Source: an uncultured Nitrosospira sp. (GTDB lineage: Bacteria > Nitrospirota > Nitrospiria > Nitrospirales > Nitrospiraceae). From it: 39,115 bases of DNA. Each line of letters starts with the position of its first letter. Within the stretch, counting starts at the first letter, position 1. A program made the translations under genes and the position numbers. The notes under the pieces were generated by a model, which searched no databases, was not told the DNA's origin, and was given only the letters and a program-made list of their open reading frames with translations. Location: positions 1 to 39,115 of the forward strand of contig CAADGJ010000382.1 in assembly GCA_900696505.1 (NCBI GenBank), read 5' to 3'. Shown here one piece after another: positions 7,475 to 16,559 of this stretch.

Positions 7475-8722
7475 ATGGCACAGTTCGAAGATCAAAGTAC
7501 TACCGTTTATAAAATTGATCCCGAGCATCCGGAGAGCGAAACGCTTCCAACGCTCAGGACCGAGGAACTCCTGCTCAATATGGGCCCTCAACACCCCAGC
7601 ACCCATGGAGTGTTGAAGGTGATTCTGGAGTTGGAAGGGGAGCGGTTGGTCAAGTCGACTCCGGTTATGGGTTTTCTCCACCGTGGCGTGGAAAAGCTCG
7701 CCGAAGAAGGGACGTATCACCAATTCATCCCGCATACCGATCGGCTCGACTATGTCTGCGCGATGTACAACAACTTCGCATACTGCCGCGCGGTTGAAAA
7801 ATTGATGAACATCACCGTGCCGGATCGTGCTGAGTACCTGCGTACGATCGTCGCGGAGATTCAACGTATCATCGGTCACCAGTTCTGGCTTGGCACGCAA
7901 GCCCTTGATATCGGGGCGATGACCGTATTTTTTTACTGCTTCCGTGATCGGGAAATTCTGTTGGATTGGTTCGATGAGCTCTGTGGTGCCCGCCTGACGA
8001 CCAGCTGGTACCGCATCGGCGGTGTCGAGCGCGACTTCACCCCGTCTCTGTTTGCCAAATTGAAGCAATTCCTCGATTACTTCCCACCGAAGATCGATGA
8101 ATACGTCATTTTCCTCGAGAAGAATCGTATCTGGCTGGCACGCACGAAGGGCGTCGCCGTGATTTCAGCTGAAGATGCATTGAGCTTTGGCTTGAGCGGA
8201 CCAACGTTGAGAGGGTCCGGCGTTGATTTCGATCTTCGCAAATACGAACCCTATTCTGCCTATCCCAAGTGTGAATTCAGCGTCCCTGTCGGCAAGAACG
8301 GCGACACGTATGATCGGTACTGGATCCGCGTGCAAGAGCTCTACGAGAGCGTCAAGATCATCCGCCAGTGTCTCGAACAGATCCAGGATGGCCCTATTAT
8401 GGCGGATGTACCCAGCGTGACGCTGCCTCCCAAAGAGCGCGTATTCACGAACCTGGAATCCATGATTCAGCAATTCAAGCTGTTCTCGCAGGGGTTCAAT
8501 GCACCTCCCGGAGAAATCTACTGCGGGACCGAAGCGCATAAGGGTGAGTTGGGTTTCTACATCGTCAGCACGGGCGGCGGGAAGCCGTACCGACTGAAAA
8601 TCCGCGCCCCCTCGTTTATTCATATGGGGGCATTCGATCATATGTCGAAAGGCTATATGATCTCCGACGCCGTGACGATTTTCGGAACATACGACATCGT
8701 CATGGGAGAGTGTGACAGATAA
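7475..8722 (+). CDS. nuoD: Complex I subunit D (49 kDa, quinone site)
   Basis: A 415-residue NuoD with MGPQHPSTHGVLKV near residue 32, which forms part of the quinone pocket, plus GFLHRGVEKL, SWYRIGGVERDF and the C-terminal GTYDIVMGECDR. The last motif corresponds to the DPVMGEVDR tail of the family. It is related to the large subunit of NiFe hydrogenases but lacks the metal-binding cysteines, as expected for NuoD. In most operons nuoE and nuoF follow; here a 79-base spacer with a hairpin leads straight to nuoG. Confidence 0.97.
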   Translation: MAQFEDQSTTVYKIDPEHPESETLPTLRTEELLLNMGPQHPSTHGVLKVILELEGERLVKSTPVMGFLHRGVEKLAEEGTYHQFIPHTDRLDYVCAMYNNFAYCRAVEKLMNITVPDRAEYLRTIVAEIQRIIGHQFWLGTQALDIGAMTVFFYCFRDREILLDWFDELCGARLTTSWYRIGGVERDFTPSLFAKLKQFLDYFPPKIDEYVIFLEKNRIWLARTKGVAVISAEDALSFGLSGPTLRGSGVDFDLRKYEPYSAYPKCEFSVPVGKNGDTYDRYWIRVQELYESVKIIRQCLEQIQDGPIMADVPSVTLPPKERVFTNLESMIQQFKLFSQGFNAPPGEIYCGTEAHKGELGFYIVSTGGGKPYRLKIRAPSFIHMGAFDHMSKGYMISDAVTIFGTYDIVMGECDR

Positions 8723-8731
8723 GCACATTGA

Positions 8732-8769
8732 GAGGTGGGTCAAAGAAGTGTGAACTTCTCAGTCCCCTC
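8732..8769 (+). other. Intercistronic two-part hairpin between nuoD and nuoG
   Basis: AGAAGT (8744-8749) and ACTTCT (8754-8759) pair around a GTGA loop. GAGG (8732-8735) and CCTC (8766-8769) form an outer stem. No T-run follows, so termination is unlikely; mRNA processing or 3' protection of the nuoABCD segment is possible. Confidence 0.45.
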
Positions 8770-8801
8770 CAAACACTTATAACTAAGTACTAGGCCAAAG
8801 C

Positions 8802-11501
8802 ATGGGTTTGAAACCAGCGACTAATCCGGACGTTGAAGCCGCGACCATTGAACTGTCGATTGACGGACGAACGGTATCGGCCAAGGACGGCGTTTCGCTT
8901 TACGATGTGATCGCCAGCACCGGCAAGATTATTCCGGCCATGTGCTACCACTACACCTTCGATCCGTTCGGATCGTGCGGCATGTGCCTTGTCATGCAGG
9001 AAGGGAAGAAGGCGCCGGTACGATCCTGCACGGCGAAAGCGGCAGCCGGCATGGTGATCAGGACCGACGGTGATGACCTCTTCGCCGCCCGAAAGAAAGC
9101 GGTTGAGAAGCATCTTTCAGTTCACCCGCTTGATTGTCCCGTCTGTGACGCGGACGGGCACTGCGAACTCCAGGACATGGCCTTCCAGCATGGCGTCACG
9201 AACCTGGCCAACGCCAAACAAAAGTTCATTCCAGAAGACACCCGTAGCCTGGTTTTGGACTTCAACATGAACCGCTGCATCGCCTGTGCGGAATGCATCA
9301 ACGTCTGCAAAGACGTGTTGATGATCGACGCGCTGCAATTCATGAAGAAGGGCGGCTTCAACCAGGTTGTCGCCAAGGGAGACCAGCCACTTGCCTGTGA
9401 ATTCTGCGGGGATTGCTTGGCCGTGTGTCCCGTCGGCGCCATCACGAATAAGTACTCGAAATATCTCTACAAGCCGTGGCAGATGAGGAAGACCACGACG
9501 ACGTGTAACTATTGTGGCGATGGTTGCCAAATGCACCTCGAAACAAAGGACACGGAAGTCGTTCGCGTGACGTCGCCGCTTTCCTGGAAAAACAAATGGG
9601 GCGACCGGTCTGAAACCGCCAAGGGGCACGGCGGACTGTGCGTTCGGGGCCGATTCGGATTTCAATACATCGACAGTCAGCAACGACTCCGGCAACCCCT
9701 GGTTCGCACCGGCGACACTCTGAAAGAGACGCCATGGCTCGATGCGATGCAGACCGTCATCGATCAGTTGTCAGACATCCACCGCAAGCACGGCCCGGAA
9801 TCGATCGCTGGACTCATTACTGCCCGCTGCACCAACGAAGAACTCTACTTGTTTCAGAAGCTCATGCGTGGCGGCCTCAGGACCAATCAACTCGACAGTA
9901 GCGCCCGATACGGCCACTTAAACTACGTGCACGCCGTCCGACATGCCGTCGGGATTGGCCGACCGCTCAATGATTGGGAAGATCTGACCAAGGCCAAGGC
10001 CGTCCTCGTCATCGGTTCCAATATTACAGAAACCAACCCCCTGACCGCGGTCCGCATTAAAGAAGCCATCCGTGTGTATCACGCCCAAGTGATCGTCGTG
10101 GATTCATCGAACACGAATATCGCCCAATTGGCATCGCATCCACTCCTGGTGAAGCCGGGTACCGAAGCACTGCTCATTGATGGTCTCGTCAAAGCCGTCA
10201 TCGAGCAGGATCTGGTCGATGAAACCAGTACGACACAACACCCGCAGGCATTTGCAGCCTTGAAACAAGCAGTCGCTCAAATATCCCTGGACGAGGTATC
10301 CCGGACGACCGGGATCTCAGTGGACCAGATCCGCGAGGTGGCTGCCATTTTTGCGGAAGCGCCGCGGGCCGTGGCTTTGTGCGCGGAAGGGATTGTCCGC
10401 CGTCCCAACGGATACGAGAATGTCCTCAAGCTCGTTGACCTGGCATGGGTGACCGGCAAATTGGGACAACCAGGATGCGGTGTCACTACCGTCACCGAAG
10501 AGGTGAACGAACAGGGTGCCATCGACATGGGTGTTGCTCCAGAGTTCCTTCCGGGGCAGGCCCGCTTCGACGATCCCGGGGCTCGAGAACGGTTCGGGAA
10601 GGCTTGGGAAGTGACCCTTCCGGCAATCGGCACGGGCGCCAATCTTCTGGAGATTTTCACCCGCATTCAGAAAGGCCAAATCAAGGCACTGTATGTCATT
10701 GGGGAAAACCCGTTGGCAACCTTGCCCGCCTCCATGGATGTGAAGGGGGCCCTCGACAAGTTGCAACTCCTGATTGTTCAGGATCCGTTTCTCACGGAAA
10801 CAGGCCGCATGGCTCATGTCGTCCTCCCCGCGGCTACCTATGCGGAAAAAGACGGAACATTCACCAATCTGGAAGGAAAAGTTCTGCGTGTCCGCCAGGC
10901 GCTTGACCAGGTCGGAGAAAGCTTGCCGGATTGGCATATCATGACGGCCTTAGCCAATGGCCTCGGCTACGAATGGCCCTATCAATCACCGCAGGATGTG
11001 CAGAACGAAATTATGAAGCTGCTCCCTGGCTACTACAACTTGGGGCAGCCACGCCGTATTGCTCCCTCCGCTGACGCATACCTCTCTAATGGCTATTCCA
11101 GCGAGGTTGTCACCCGGTATCGCAGACGGCAGGCCATGGACGACACTTCACGGCCATTTACCCTCGTGATGGGACAGGTCCTCTACCATTCCGGGAAAAT
11201 GTCCACGCAGGCGTCAGGGCTCATCAATATTGAGCCCAATAATGGGCGTATACGAATGAATCCGGCTGATGTGGAGAAACTCGGCCTGACCGAGCAATCC
11301 ACTGTCCGCCTGAGCTCGCAGCAAGCATCCGTGCAGGCCGGAGTGAAAGCAGACCCGGATGTCCAGGCCGGATCGTGCTTTTTCCCCGAACATTTTAATG
11401 AGCCTCCAATAAAAGATTTGATGACGACTGAAGTCGATGCTGTAACCGGCGTGCCGTATTTCAAATCAACGCGTGTAAAGATTGAAAAGGTTGGTGCGTA
11501 A
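8802..11501 (+). CDS. nuoG: Complex I subunit G (FeS / molybdopterin-fold subunit)
   Basis: An 899-residue subunit. The N-terminal [2Fe-2S] domain has GSCGMCLV. The His/Cys cluster motif is HPLDCPVCDADGHCELQD. Two [4Fe-4S] motifs follow (CIACAECINVCK and CEFCGDCLAVCPVGA), then an N7-type motif CNYCGDGC with a fourth Cys in GGLCVRGR. The rest is a molybdopterin oxidoreductase fold ending in YFKSTRVKIEKV, close to formate dehydrogenase alpha subunits. At the place where those enzymes carry the metal-binding Cys or Sec (RxUH) it reads ARYGH, with Gly, so it is probably not a formate dehydrogenase. Without NuoE/F it likely takes electrons from ferredoxin or another donor; this is inference. Confidence 0.92.
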   Translation: MGLKPATNPDVEAATIELSIDGRTVSAKDGVSLYDVIASTGKIIPAMCYHYTFDPFGSCGMCLVMQEGKKAPVRSCTAKAAAGMVIRTDGDDLFAARKKAVEKHLSVHPLDCPVCDADGHCELQDMAFQHGVTNLANAKQKFIPEDTRSLVLDFNMNRCIACAECINVCKDVLMIDALQFMKKGGFNQVVAKGDQPLACEFCGDCLAVCPVGAITNKYSKYLYKPWQMRKTTTTCNYCGDGCQMHLETKDTEVVRVTSPLSWKNKWGDRSETAKGHGGLCVRGRFGFQYIDSQQRLRQPLVRTGDTLKETPWLDAMQTVIDQLSDIHRKHGPESIAGLITARCTNEELYLFQKLMRGGLRTNQLDSSARYGHLNYVHAVRHAVGIGRPLNDWEDLTKAKAVLVIGSNITETNPLTAVRIKEAIRVYHAQVIVVDSSNTNIAQLASHPLLVKPGTEALLIDGLVKAVIEQDLVDETSTTQHPQAFAALKQAVAQISLDEVSRTTGISVDQIREVAAIFAEAPRAVALCAEGIVRRPNGYENVLKLVDLAWVTGKLGQPGCGVTTVTEEVNEQGAIDMGVAPEFLPGQARFDDPGARERFGKAWEVTLPAIGTGANLLEIFTRIQKGQIKALYVIGENPLATLPASMDVKGALDKLQLLIVQDPFLTETGRMAHVVLPAATYAEKDGTFTNLEGKVLRVRQALDQVGESLPDWHIMTALANGLGYEWPYQSPQDVQNEIMKLLPGYYNLGQPRRIAPSADAYLSNGYSSEVVTRYRRRQAMDDTSRPFTLVMGQVLYHSGKMSTQASGLINIEPNNGRIRMNPADVEKLGLTEQSTVRLSSQQASVQAGVKADPDVQAGSCFFPEHFNEPPIKDLMTTEVDAVTGVPYFKSTRVKIEKVGA

Positions 11502-11545
11502 GAGTAAGCTCGTCCGTCTTTTTGATGTCGTCAAAGGTGGTGGGA

Positions 11546-12133
11546 ATGAGTGTCGGGGCGTTGACCAAAAAAGTTCTGCAGGCGGCGTTGTTCTATGAAA
11601 TCTGGGACGCCATGAAGGTCACCTTCAAGCACATGTTCCATCGCCCTATTACGTTCCAGTATCCGCGTGAGCAGCGCACCATTCCGGACGGCCATCGGGG
11701 TGCTCTTGGCCTCCTTCGCTATAGCGACGGACGTGATCGCTGCGTCGGATGCGATCTCTGTGAAGCGGCCTGTCCCTCTCGCTGCATCAAGGTGATCAGC
11801 CAGGAAGATCCCGAACGACCGCTGCAGCGATTTGCCAGTGAGTTTTATATCGACATCACCAAGTGCGTCTTTTGCGGATACTGCGTCGAAGCCTGTCCGG
11901 TCAACGCACTGGCGATGACGAAAATGTATGAATATTCCACCCACGACAAGCGGACCCTCCTCTTCGATAAGAAACGGCTCTACGAGGTTGGTGAACGCCA
12001 CCTCGAGGACGCTAAAAAATATTTGTATACCCATAATCAAGAAAAGAATTCGGACGAGAGCCGGGAGTATCGTTACTACTTTCCGCAGTCCGTGCTAAAG
12101 CCCACACAGTCGCAACCCAAACATTTGAGCTGA
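11546..12133 (+). CDS. nuoI: Complex I subunit I (2x[4Fe-4S] ferredoxin-like)
   Basis: About 195 residues. Two [4Fe-4S] motifs, CVGCDLCEAACPSRC and CVFCGYCVEACPVNA, hold clusters N6a and N6b that link NuoG to NuoB. The start at 11546 is preferred because AAAGG lies 8 bases before it; ATG 11525 and TTG 11522 upstream lack a ribosome site. It follows nuoG closely. The quinone-channel subunit gene nuoH, which normally sits between nuoG and nuoI, is absent. Confidence 0.95.
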   Translation: MSVGALTKKVLQAALFYEIWDAMKVTFKHMFHRPITFQYPREQRTIPDGHRGALGLLRYSDGRDRCVGCDLCEAACPSRCIKVISQEDPERPLQRFASEFYIDITKCVFCGYCVEACPVNALAMTKMYEYSTHDKRTLLFDKKRLYEVGERHLEDAKKYLYTHNQEKNSDESREYRYYFPQSVLKPTQSQPKHLS

Positions 12134-12144
12134 ATCGTACCGTT

Positions 12145-12669
12145 ATGGCTTTCGTGTTTTTCGCGTATTTCGCAGTGGTCAGTATTGTCGCCGGCATTCT
12201 CACCGTGGCGTTGAAGAATCCTGTGCAATGCGGTTTGGCGCTTCTGGCTCTGTTGCTCCATGTATCAGGGCTGTTTGTGATGCTGAACGCCGAGTTCCTG
12301 TGGGCCGTTCAAGTCATCGTCTACGCAGGCGCCATTCTGGTTCTCTACCTCTTTGTGCTCATGCTATTGAACCTCAAAACTGACGACCGCTATTTCCATG
12401 CGAGAACTCCGTATCTCCTGGCTCCGGCTGTCATCGGGTTGATCTACCTGCTGTTCCTACTCATCCGTTCCCCGTTTAGCGGATCTCGAGGTGATGCATC
12501 TACGGCAGCCGTTCTGTTGAACGGAGATGCTCATGCGGTAGGCATCAAGATGTTCAGCGATTATCTGCTCCAATTTGAAATTATTGGTGTGTTCCTGACA
12601 GGCGCAATCGTCGGCGCGATCGTTCTAGCCAAAGCGCCCAAATCTATCGAAACAAGGCGGGACGCATGA
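12145..12669 (+). CDS. nuoJ: Complex I subunit J
   Basis: A 174-residue membrane subunit with five hydrophobic helices. It carries the conserved TM3 region EFLWAVQVIVYAGAILVLYL, whose pi-bulge is involved in coupling quinone reduction to proton transfer. The stop overlaps the nuoK start by four bases (ATGA). Confidence 0.94.
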   Translation: MAFVFFAYFAVVSIVAGILTVALKNPVQCGLALLALLLHVSGLFVMLNAEFLWAVQVIVYAGAILVLYLFVLMLLNLKTDDRYFHARTPYLLAPAVIGLIYLLFLLIRSPFSGSRGDASTAAVLLNGDAHAVGIKMFSDYLLQFEIIGVFLTGAIVGAIVLAKAPKSIETRRDA

Positions 12670-12968
12670 TTCCTTTATCCGCCTACGTCGCCGTCAGTGC
12701 CATTCTCTTTACGACGGGTTTGCTCGGGGTTCTCATCCGCCGCAACTTTATCATCGTGCTGATGTCCGTCGAAATTATGCTCAATGCGGCCACGATCAAC
12801 CTGGTCGCCTTTTCTCATTACCTCGAATCCATGCAGGGTCAGATCGTGGCGTTGTTTATCATCGCCATCGCAGCGGGTGAAGCCGCCATCGGGCTGGCAA
12901 TCATCATTGTGGTATTCCGAGGCAAGATCTCGACCAATGTGGACGAGATGAACCTATTGAAGTGGTAA
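12666..12968 (+). CDS. nuoK: Complex I subunit K
   Basis: A 100-residue protein with three helices, the usual length. The conserved intramembrane glutamates are visible in MSVEIMLNAATINLVAF (TM2) and AAGEAAIGLAII (TM3); in E. coli these are essential for pumping. It is followed immediately by nuoL. Confidence 0.96.
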   Translation: MIPLSAYVAVSAILFTTGLLGVLIRRNFIIVLMSVEIMLNAATINLVAFSHYLESMQGQIVALFIIAIAAGEAAIGLAIIIVVFRGKISTNVDEMNLLKW

Positions 12969-12969
12969 C

Positions 12970-14973
12970 GTGTCCGACTCCATCGACTTGATCGTAAAAT
13001 TGATTCCGTTGTTTCCGCTGATGGCCGTTATCGTGAACGGTCTCTTCGGGCACCGCTATTCCCGCGACCTGGCTCATCGTTTTGCATGGGGTTCGGTCCT
13101 CATGTCGTTCCTCTGCGTGCTCGCAGTCTTCACGGAAACCTTACGTACCGGAGCGGCTCGCGAAGTCATTGCCTATAAATGGATCTTCGGCGGCGATCTC
13201 ACGATTAATCTCGCCTATCTGATTGACCCCCTAACCTGCATCATGCTGCTCGTCATCACCGGAGTAGGATTCCTCATCCATGTGTACTCCGTGGGGTACA
13301 TGCATGGAGAAGCCGGCTTCACGCGGTTTTTCGTGTACATGAACCTCTTCATGGTGTCGATGCTCCTGCTGGTCATGGGCAACAACTATGTGGTTCTGTT
13401 CATCGGGTGGGAAGGCGTCGGCCTCTGTTCGTATCTGTTGATCGGCTACTACTACGACAAGGTATCGGCGGCCAAAGCGGCGACCAAGGCGTTTGTGGTC
13501 AATCGCATCGGCGATGCAGGCTTTTTGCTGGCCATTTTCCTTGTCTTCGTGAACTTCCGGACACTCGATTACACGCAGGTGATGCAAAACGCGGCGCAGC
13601 TGTCGCCTGAAATGGCCACGGCGATCGCGCTCTGCCTCCTCGTGGGAGCCGTCGGCAAATCAGCCCAATTGCCACTCTACACCTGGCTGCCCGATGCAAT
13701 GGAAGGTCCCACCCCTGTCAGCGCGCTCATCCATGCCGCCACGATGGTGACGGCCGGCGTGTACATGATCGTTCGGAATCACGCCATTTTCGACCTGGCG
13801 CCGATGGCGATGACGACCGTCGCCTGGATCGGCGGATTGACGGCTCTTTTCGCCGCCACCATCGGCCTAGTGCAGACCGACATCAAGCGTGTCCTGGCCT
13901 ATTCCACTGTGAGCCAACTCGGTTACATGTTCCTTGGTTGCGGTCTCGGCGCCTACACAGCCGCCGTATTCCATCTTATGACCCACGCCTTCTTTAAAGC
14001 CCTCCTCTTTTTGTCAGCCGGTTCGGTCATCCATGCTCTTTCAGGCGAGCAGGATATCCGCAAGATGGGCGCCTTGAAGTCGAAAATTCCATGGACCCAT
14101 ACATTGTTCCTGATCGGCACGATCGCGATCGCGGGAATTCCGCCTTTGGCGGGGTTCTGGAGCAAAGACGAAATCATGGGCCATGCCTTCGTCCATCATC
14201 ACTATCTCCTGTACGGCATGGCAGCAGTCGGCGCCTTCCTCACGTCGTTTTACATGTTCCGCCTGACGTATCTGACATTTTATGGAACGTCGCGACTCGA
14301 TCATCATACGGCCGAACACGTGCACGAATCGCCCATGGTCATGATCGGCCCTCTCGTCGTGCTGGCCACGTTGTCCGTCATCGGCGGGTTTCCTGGCGTT
14401 CCACCGGAAAACGGCTGGTTTCACCATTTCCTCCATTCCGTGGCAGGAGTCGCGGGTGAGGAGCATGCGACGCCGCCAGCATTGATGTTCGGGCTCATGG
14501 GGACGGCGACCGTCATCGCGCTGCTCGGATGGGGCCTCGCACACTACTTCTATAGCGGCCCATCAACCGCCGCCGCAGCCCTTGCCGACCGCATGCCCGG
14601 CGCATATACCACCTTGCTCAACAAGTACTATGTCGATGAGCTCTACGACACCCTGTTCGTGGAACCCACCAAACAATTGGGCCGCCTCTGCGATTGGTTC
14701 GACCGCACCATTATTGACGGACTTGTCCGCGGCATTGACCGAGGCACCGACCTCAGCTCTGCGGCGATTACCTGGACGGAAAAACACGTGGTCTATGCCG
14801 GCCTCAATATTATCGGCTATGCGAATCACCTCTTGGCACGCTCCTGTCGCCGCCTGCAAACCGGCATGGTACATCAGTATGCAGCTATCATCGTGGCGGG
14901 ACTATTCATTCTCGTCCACCTCATCTTGTTGATCTGGACCGGAGGCGGTTCGACAGGTTATTCAGCACGCTGA
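12970..14973 (+). CDS. nuoL: Complex I subunit L (antiporter-like, with long lateral helix)
   Basis: A 667-residue proton-channel subunit starting with GTG. Key residues are present: TM5 Glu in IGWEGVGLCSYLLIG, TM7 Lys in GAVGKSAQLPLYTWLPDAM, and the TM12 acid in FWSKDEIM. The C-terminal segment between FVEPTKQ and the final helix (MVHQYAAIIVAGLF) is about 65 residues. I recall about 38 for the equivalent E. coli segment, so the lateral helix appears roughly 27 residues longer, suitable for spanning one more antiporter unit. This agrees with the second nuoM downstream. Confidence 0.95.
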   Translation: MSDSIDLIVKLIPLFPLMAVIVNGLFGHRYSRDLAHRFAWGSVLMSFLCVLAVFTETLRTGAAREVIAYKWIFGGDLTINLAYLIDPLTCIMLLVITGVGFLIHVYSVGYMHGEAGFTRFFVYMNLFMVSMLLLVMGNNYVVLFIGWEGVGLCSYLLIGYYYDKVSAAKAATKAFVVNRIGDAGFLLAIFLVFVNFRTLDYTQVMQNAAQLSPEMATAIALCLLVGAVGKSAQLPLYTWLPDAMEGPTPVSALIHAATMVTAGVYMIVRNHAIFDLAPMAMTTVAWIGGLTALFAATIGLVQTDIKRVLAYSTVSQLGYMFLGCGLGAYTAAVFHLMTHAFFKALLFLSAGSVIHALSGEQDIRKMGALKSKIPWTHTLFLIGTIAIAGIPPLAGFWSKDEIMGHAFVHHHYLLYGMAAVGAFLTSFYMFRLTYLTFYGTSRLDHHTAEHVHESPMVMIGPLVVLATLSVIGGFPGVPPENGWFHHFLHSVAGVAGEEHATPPALMFGLMGTATVIALLGWGLAHYFYSGPSTAAAALADRMPGAYTTLLNKYYVDELYDTLFVEPTKQLGRLCDWFDRTIIDGLVRGIDRGTDLSSAAITWTEKHVVYAGLNIIGYANHLLARSCRRLQTGMVHQYAAIIVAGLFILVHLILLIWTGGGSTGYSAR

Positions 14974-14996
14974 CGCGGCAGATTTTTGGATTTACG

Positions 14997-16556
14997 ATGC
15001 TTGAAGAGTTCAGTTTCGGGTTCCCCATCCTCTCGTACCTGATCTTCCTCCCCCTGGTCGGGGCGGCGGTTCTCTGGCTGATTGACGATGAGGATCTTCT
15101 CAAATCGACGACATTGGGTATTACCCTCGTCGAACTGGCGCTCGCCTGCCTCGTCCTCGTGCGTTTTGTCCCTGATTCGGCGGCCATGCAGTTCGCCGAA
15201 CACGCCCGGTGGATGCCGGCGCTGGGAATCGGATATCACCTCGCCGTCGACGGCATCAGCGTGCTCTTCGTGGGGTTGACGGCCTTTCTGACGGTCTTGG
15301 TAGTGATCTATTCCTGGGACACGATCCGTAATCAGGTGCGCCTCTATTTCATGGCCCTCCTGGCCCTTGAAACCACCACGATCGGCATTTTTGTCTCTAT
15401 CGATCTAATCCTCTTCTTCGTGTTCTGGGAACTCATGCTCATTCCCAGCTACTTCCTGATCAAGCTGTGGGGGGGAGGAGCCGACCGCCATTACGCAGCT
15501 TTGAAATACGTTCTCTATACACTTCTGGGCAGCGTCTTTATGTTGGTCGGCATTGCCTTGCTCGACATTAACTATCACCAGTGGGCCGTGAGCCATCACA
15601 TGGATCACGTGTATTCATTCGACCTGCTTGAGCTGCTCTCCGTTCCAATTCCACTCTCGCAGCAGATTTTGATCTTCTGGCTCATGTTTATGGGGTTTGC
15701 GTTCAAAGCGCCGGTGTTCCCATTTCACACCTGGCTTCCTGATGCCCTCGTCGAAGGTCCGATCGGCATGGCCGTCATGTTGGCCGGCATGAAATTGGGC
15801 ACCTATGGATTCCTCCGCTTCACCTTCCCATTAGTGCCCGATGCATCAAAAAGCGAAGGAGTGGTTGGCATCGTCATGGTATTAGCCCTGTCTGCCATTC
15901 TCTATGGGGCGGTCGTGGCGCTGGTGCAATCAGATTTCAAACGATTACTCGCATTTAGCAGTATCAGTCACCTCGGATTTGTGGTGGTGGGCCTCTTTGC
16001 GTTGAATTTCCAGGGACTCCAGGGCAGCCTGTTGACCATGATCAATCTGGGGTTCAGCACGGCCGGCCTCTTTTTCATGGCCGGGTTCCTGTCAACCCGC
16101 CAACAGAGCTCGCACTTATCGTCCTTCGGAGGTTTTGCCAAGCAGGCTCCGCTCCTGGCGACCTTCCTTCTTTTGATCGGCATGGCGTCGATCGGACTGC
16201 CTGGCACCAACGGATTCGTCGGGGAATTCTTGATTCTTTTGGGTGCCTTCAAAGCGAAATGGTGGTTCGGGGCCGTGGCCGTACTCGGCGTGATCTTCGG
16301 AGCTGCGTATTTTCTGTGGTATTACGAGCGCGCCATGCTCGGCCCGCTCAGCAAACACGTGTCGGCGGCCGTCAAAGATCTCCACATGCGCGAGATCACC
16401 ATTGCCCTCTCGCTCTCCATTATGATTTTGTGGATCGGCCTCTATCCCTCACCCTTCCTCAGAATGATGAATGGATCCATTCAAGCACTCGTCGACCGGC
16501 TTGATCGTGCGAAAGTGGCCTCAGTAGACACTGTTATCCACGTGCCAGCGAAGTAA
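14997..16556 (+). CDS. nuoM: Complex I subunit M, first copy (canonical)
   Basis: A 519-residue antiporter-like subunit, normal for NuoM. The proton-path residues are intact: TM5 Glu in VFWELMLIPSYFLI, TM7 Lys in GFAFKAPVFPFHTWLPDA, TM8 Lys in LAGMKLGTYG and TM12 Glu in FVGEFLILLG. It sits between nuoL and a second, divergent nuoM and is the copy closer to the usual sequence. Confidence 0.95.
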   Translation: MLEEFSFGFPILSYLIFLPLVGAAVLWLIDDEDLLKSTTLGITLVELALACLVLVRFVPDSAAMQFAEHARWMPALGIGYHLAVDGISVLFVGLTAFLTVLVVIYSWDTIRNQVRLYFMALLALETTTIGIFVSIDLILFFVFWELMLIPSYFLIKLWGGGADRHYAALKYVLYTLLGSVFMLVGIALLDINYHQWAVSHHMDHVYSFDLLELLSVPIPLSQQILIFWLMFMGFAFKAPVFPFHTWLPDALVEGPIGMAVMLAGMKLGTYGFLRFTFPLVPDASKSEGVVGIVMVLALSAILYGAVVALVQSDFKRLLAFSSISHLGFVVVGLFALNFQGLQGSLLTMINLGFSTAGLFFMAGFLSTRQQSSHLSSFGGFAKQAPLLATFLLLIGMASIGLPGTNGFVGEFLILLGAFKAKWWFGAVAVLGVIFGAAYFLWYYERAMLGPLSKHVSAAVKDLHMREITIALSLSIMILWIGLYPSPFLRMMNGSIQALVDRLDRAKVASVDTVIHVPAK

Positions 16557-16559
16557 GAT

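Noticed and set aside
7328-8068. A 246-codon minus-strand frame
   Set aside because: Antisense to nuoD and the end of nuoC; no ribosome site or family motif.
8802-11501. Formate dehydrogenase alpha subunit
   Set aside because: The C-terminal half resembles FDH, but the metal-binding Cys/Sec is Gly and the gene lies within the nuo operon, so NuoG is the better call.
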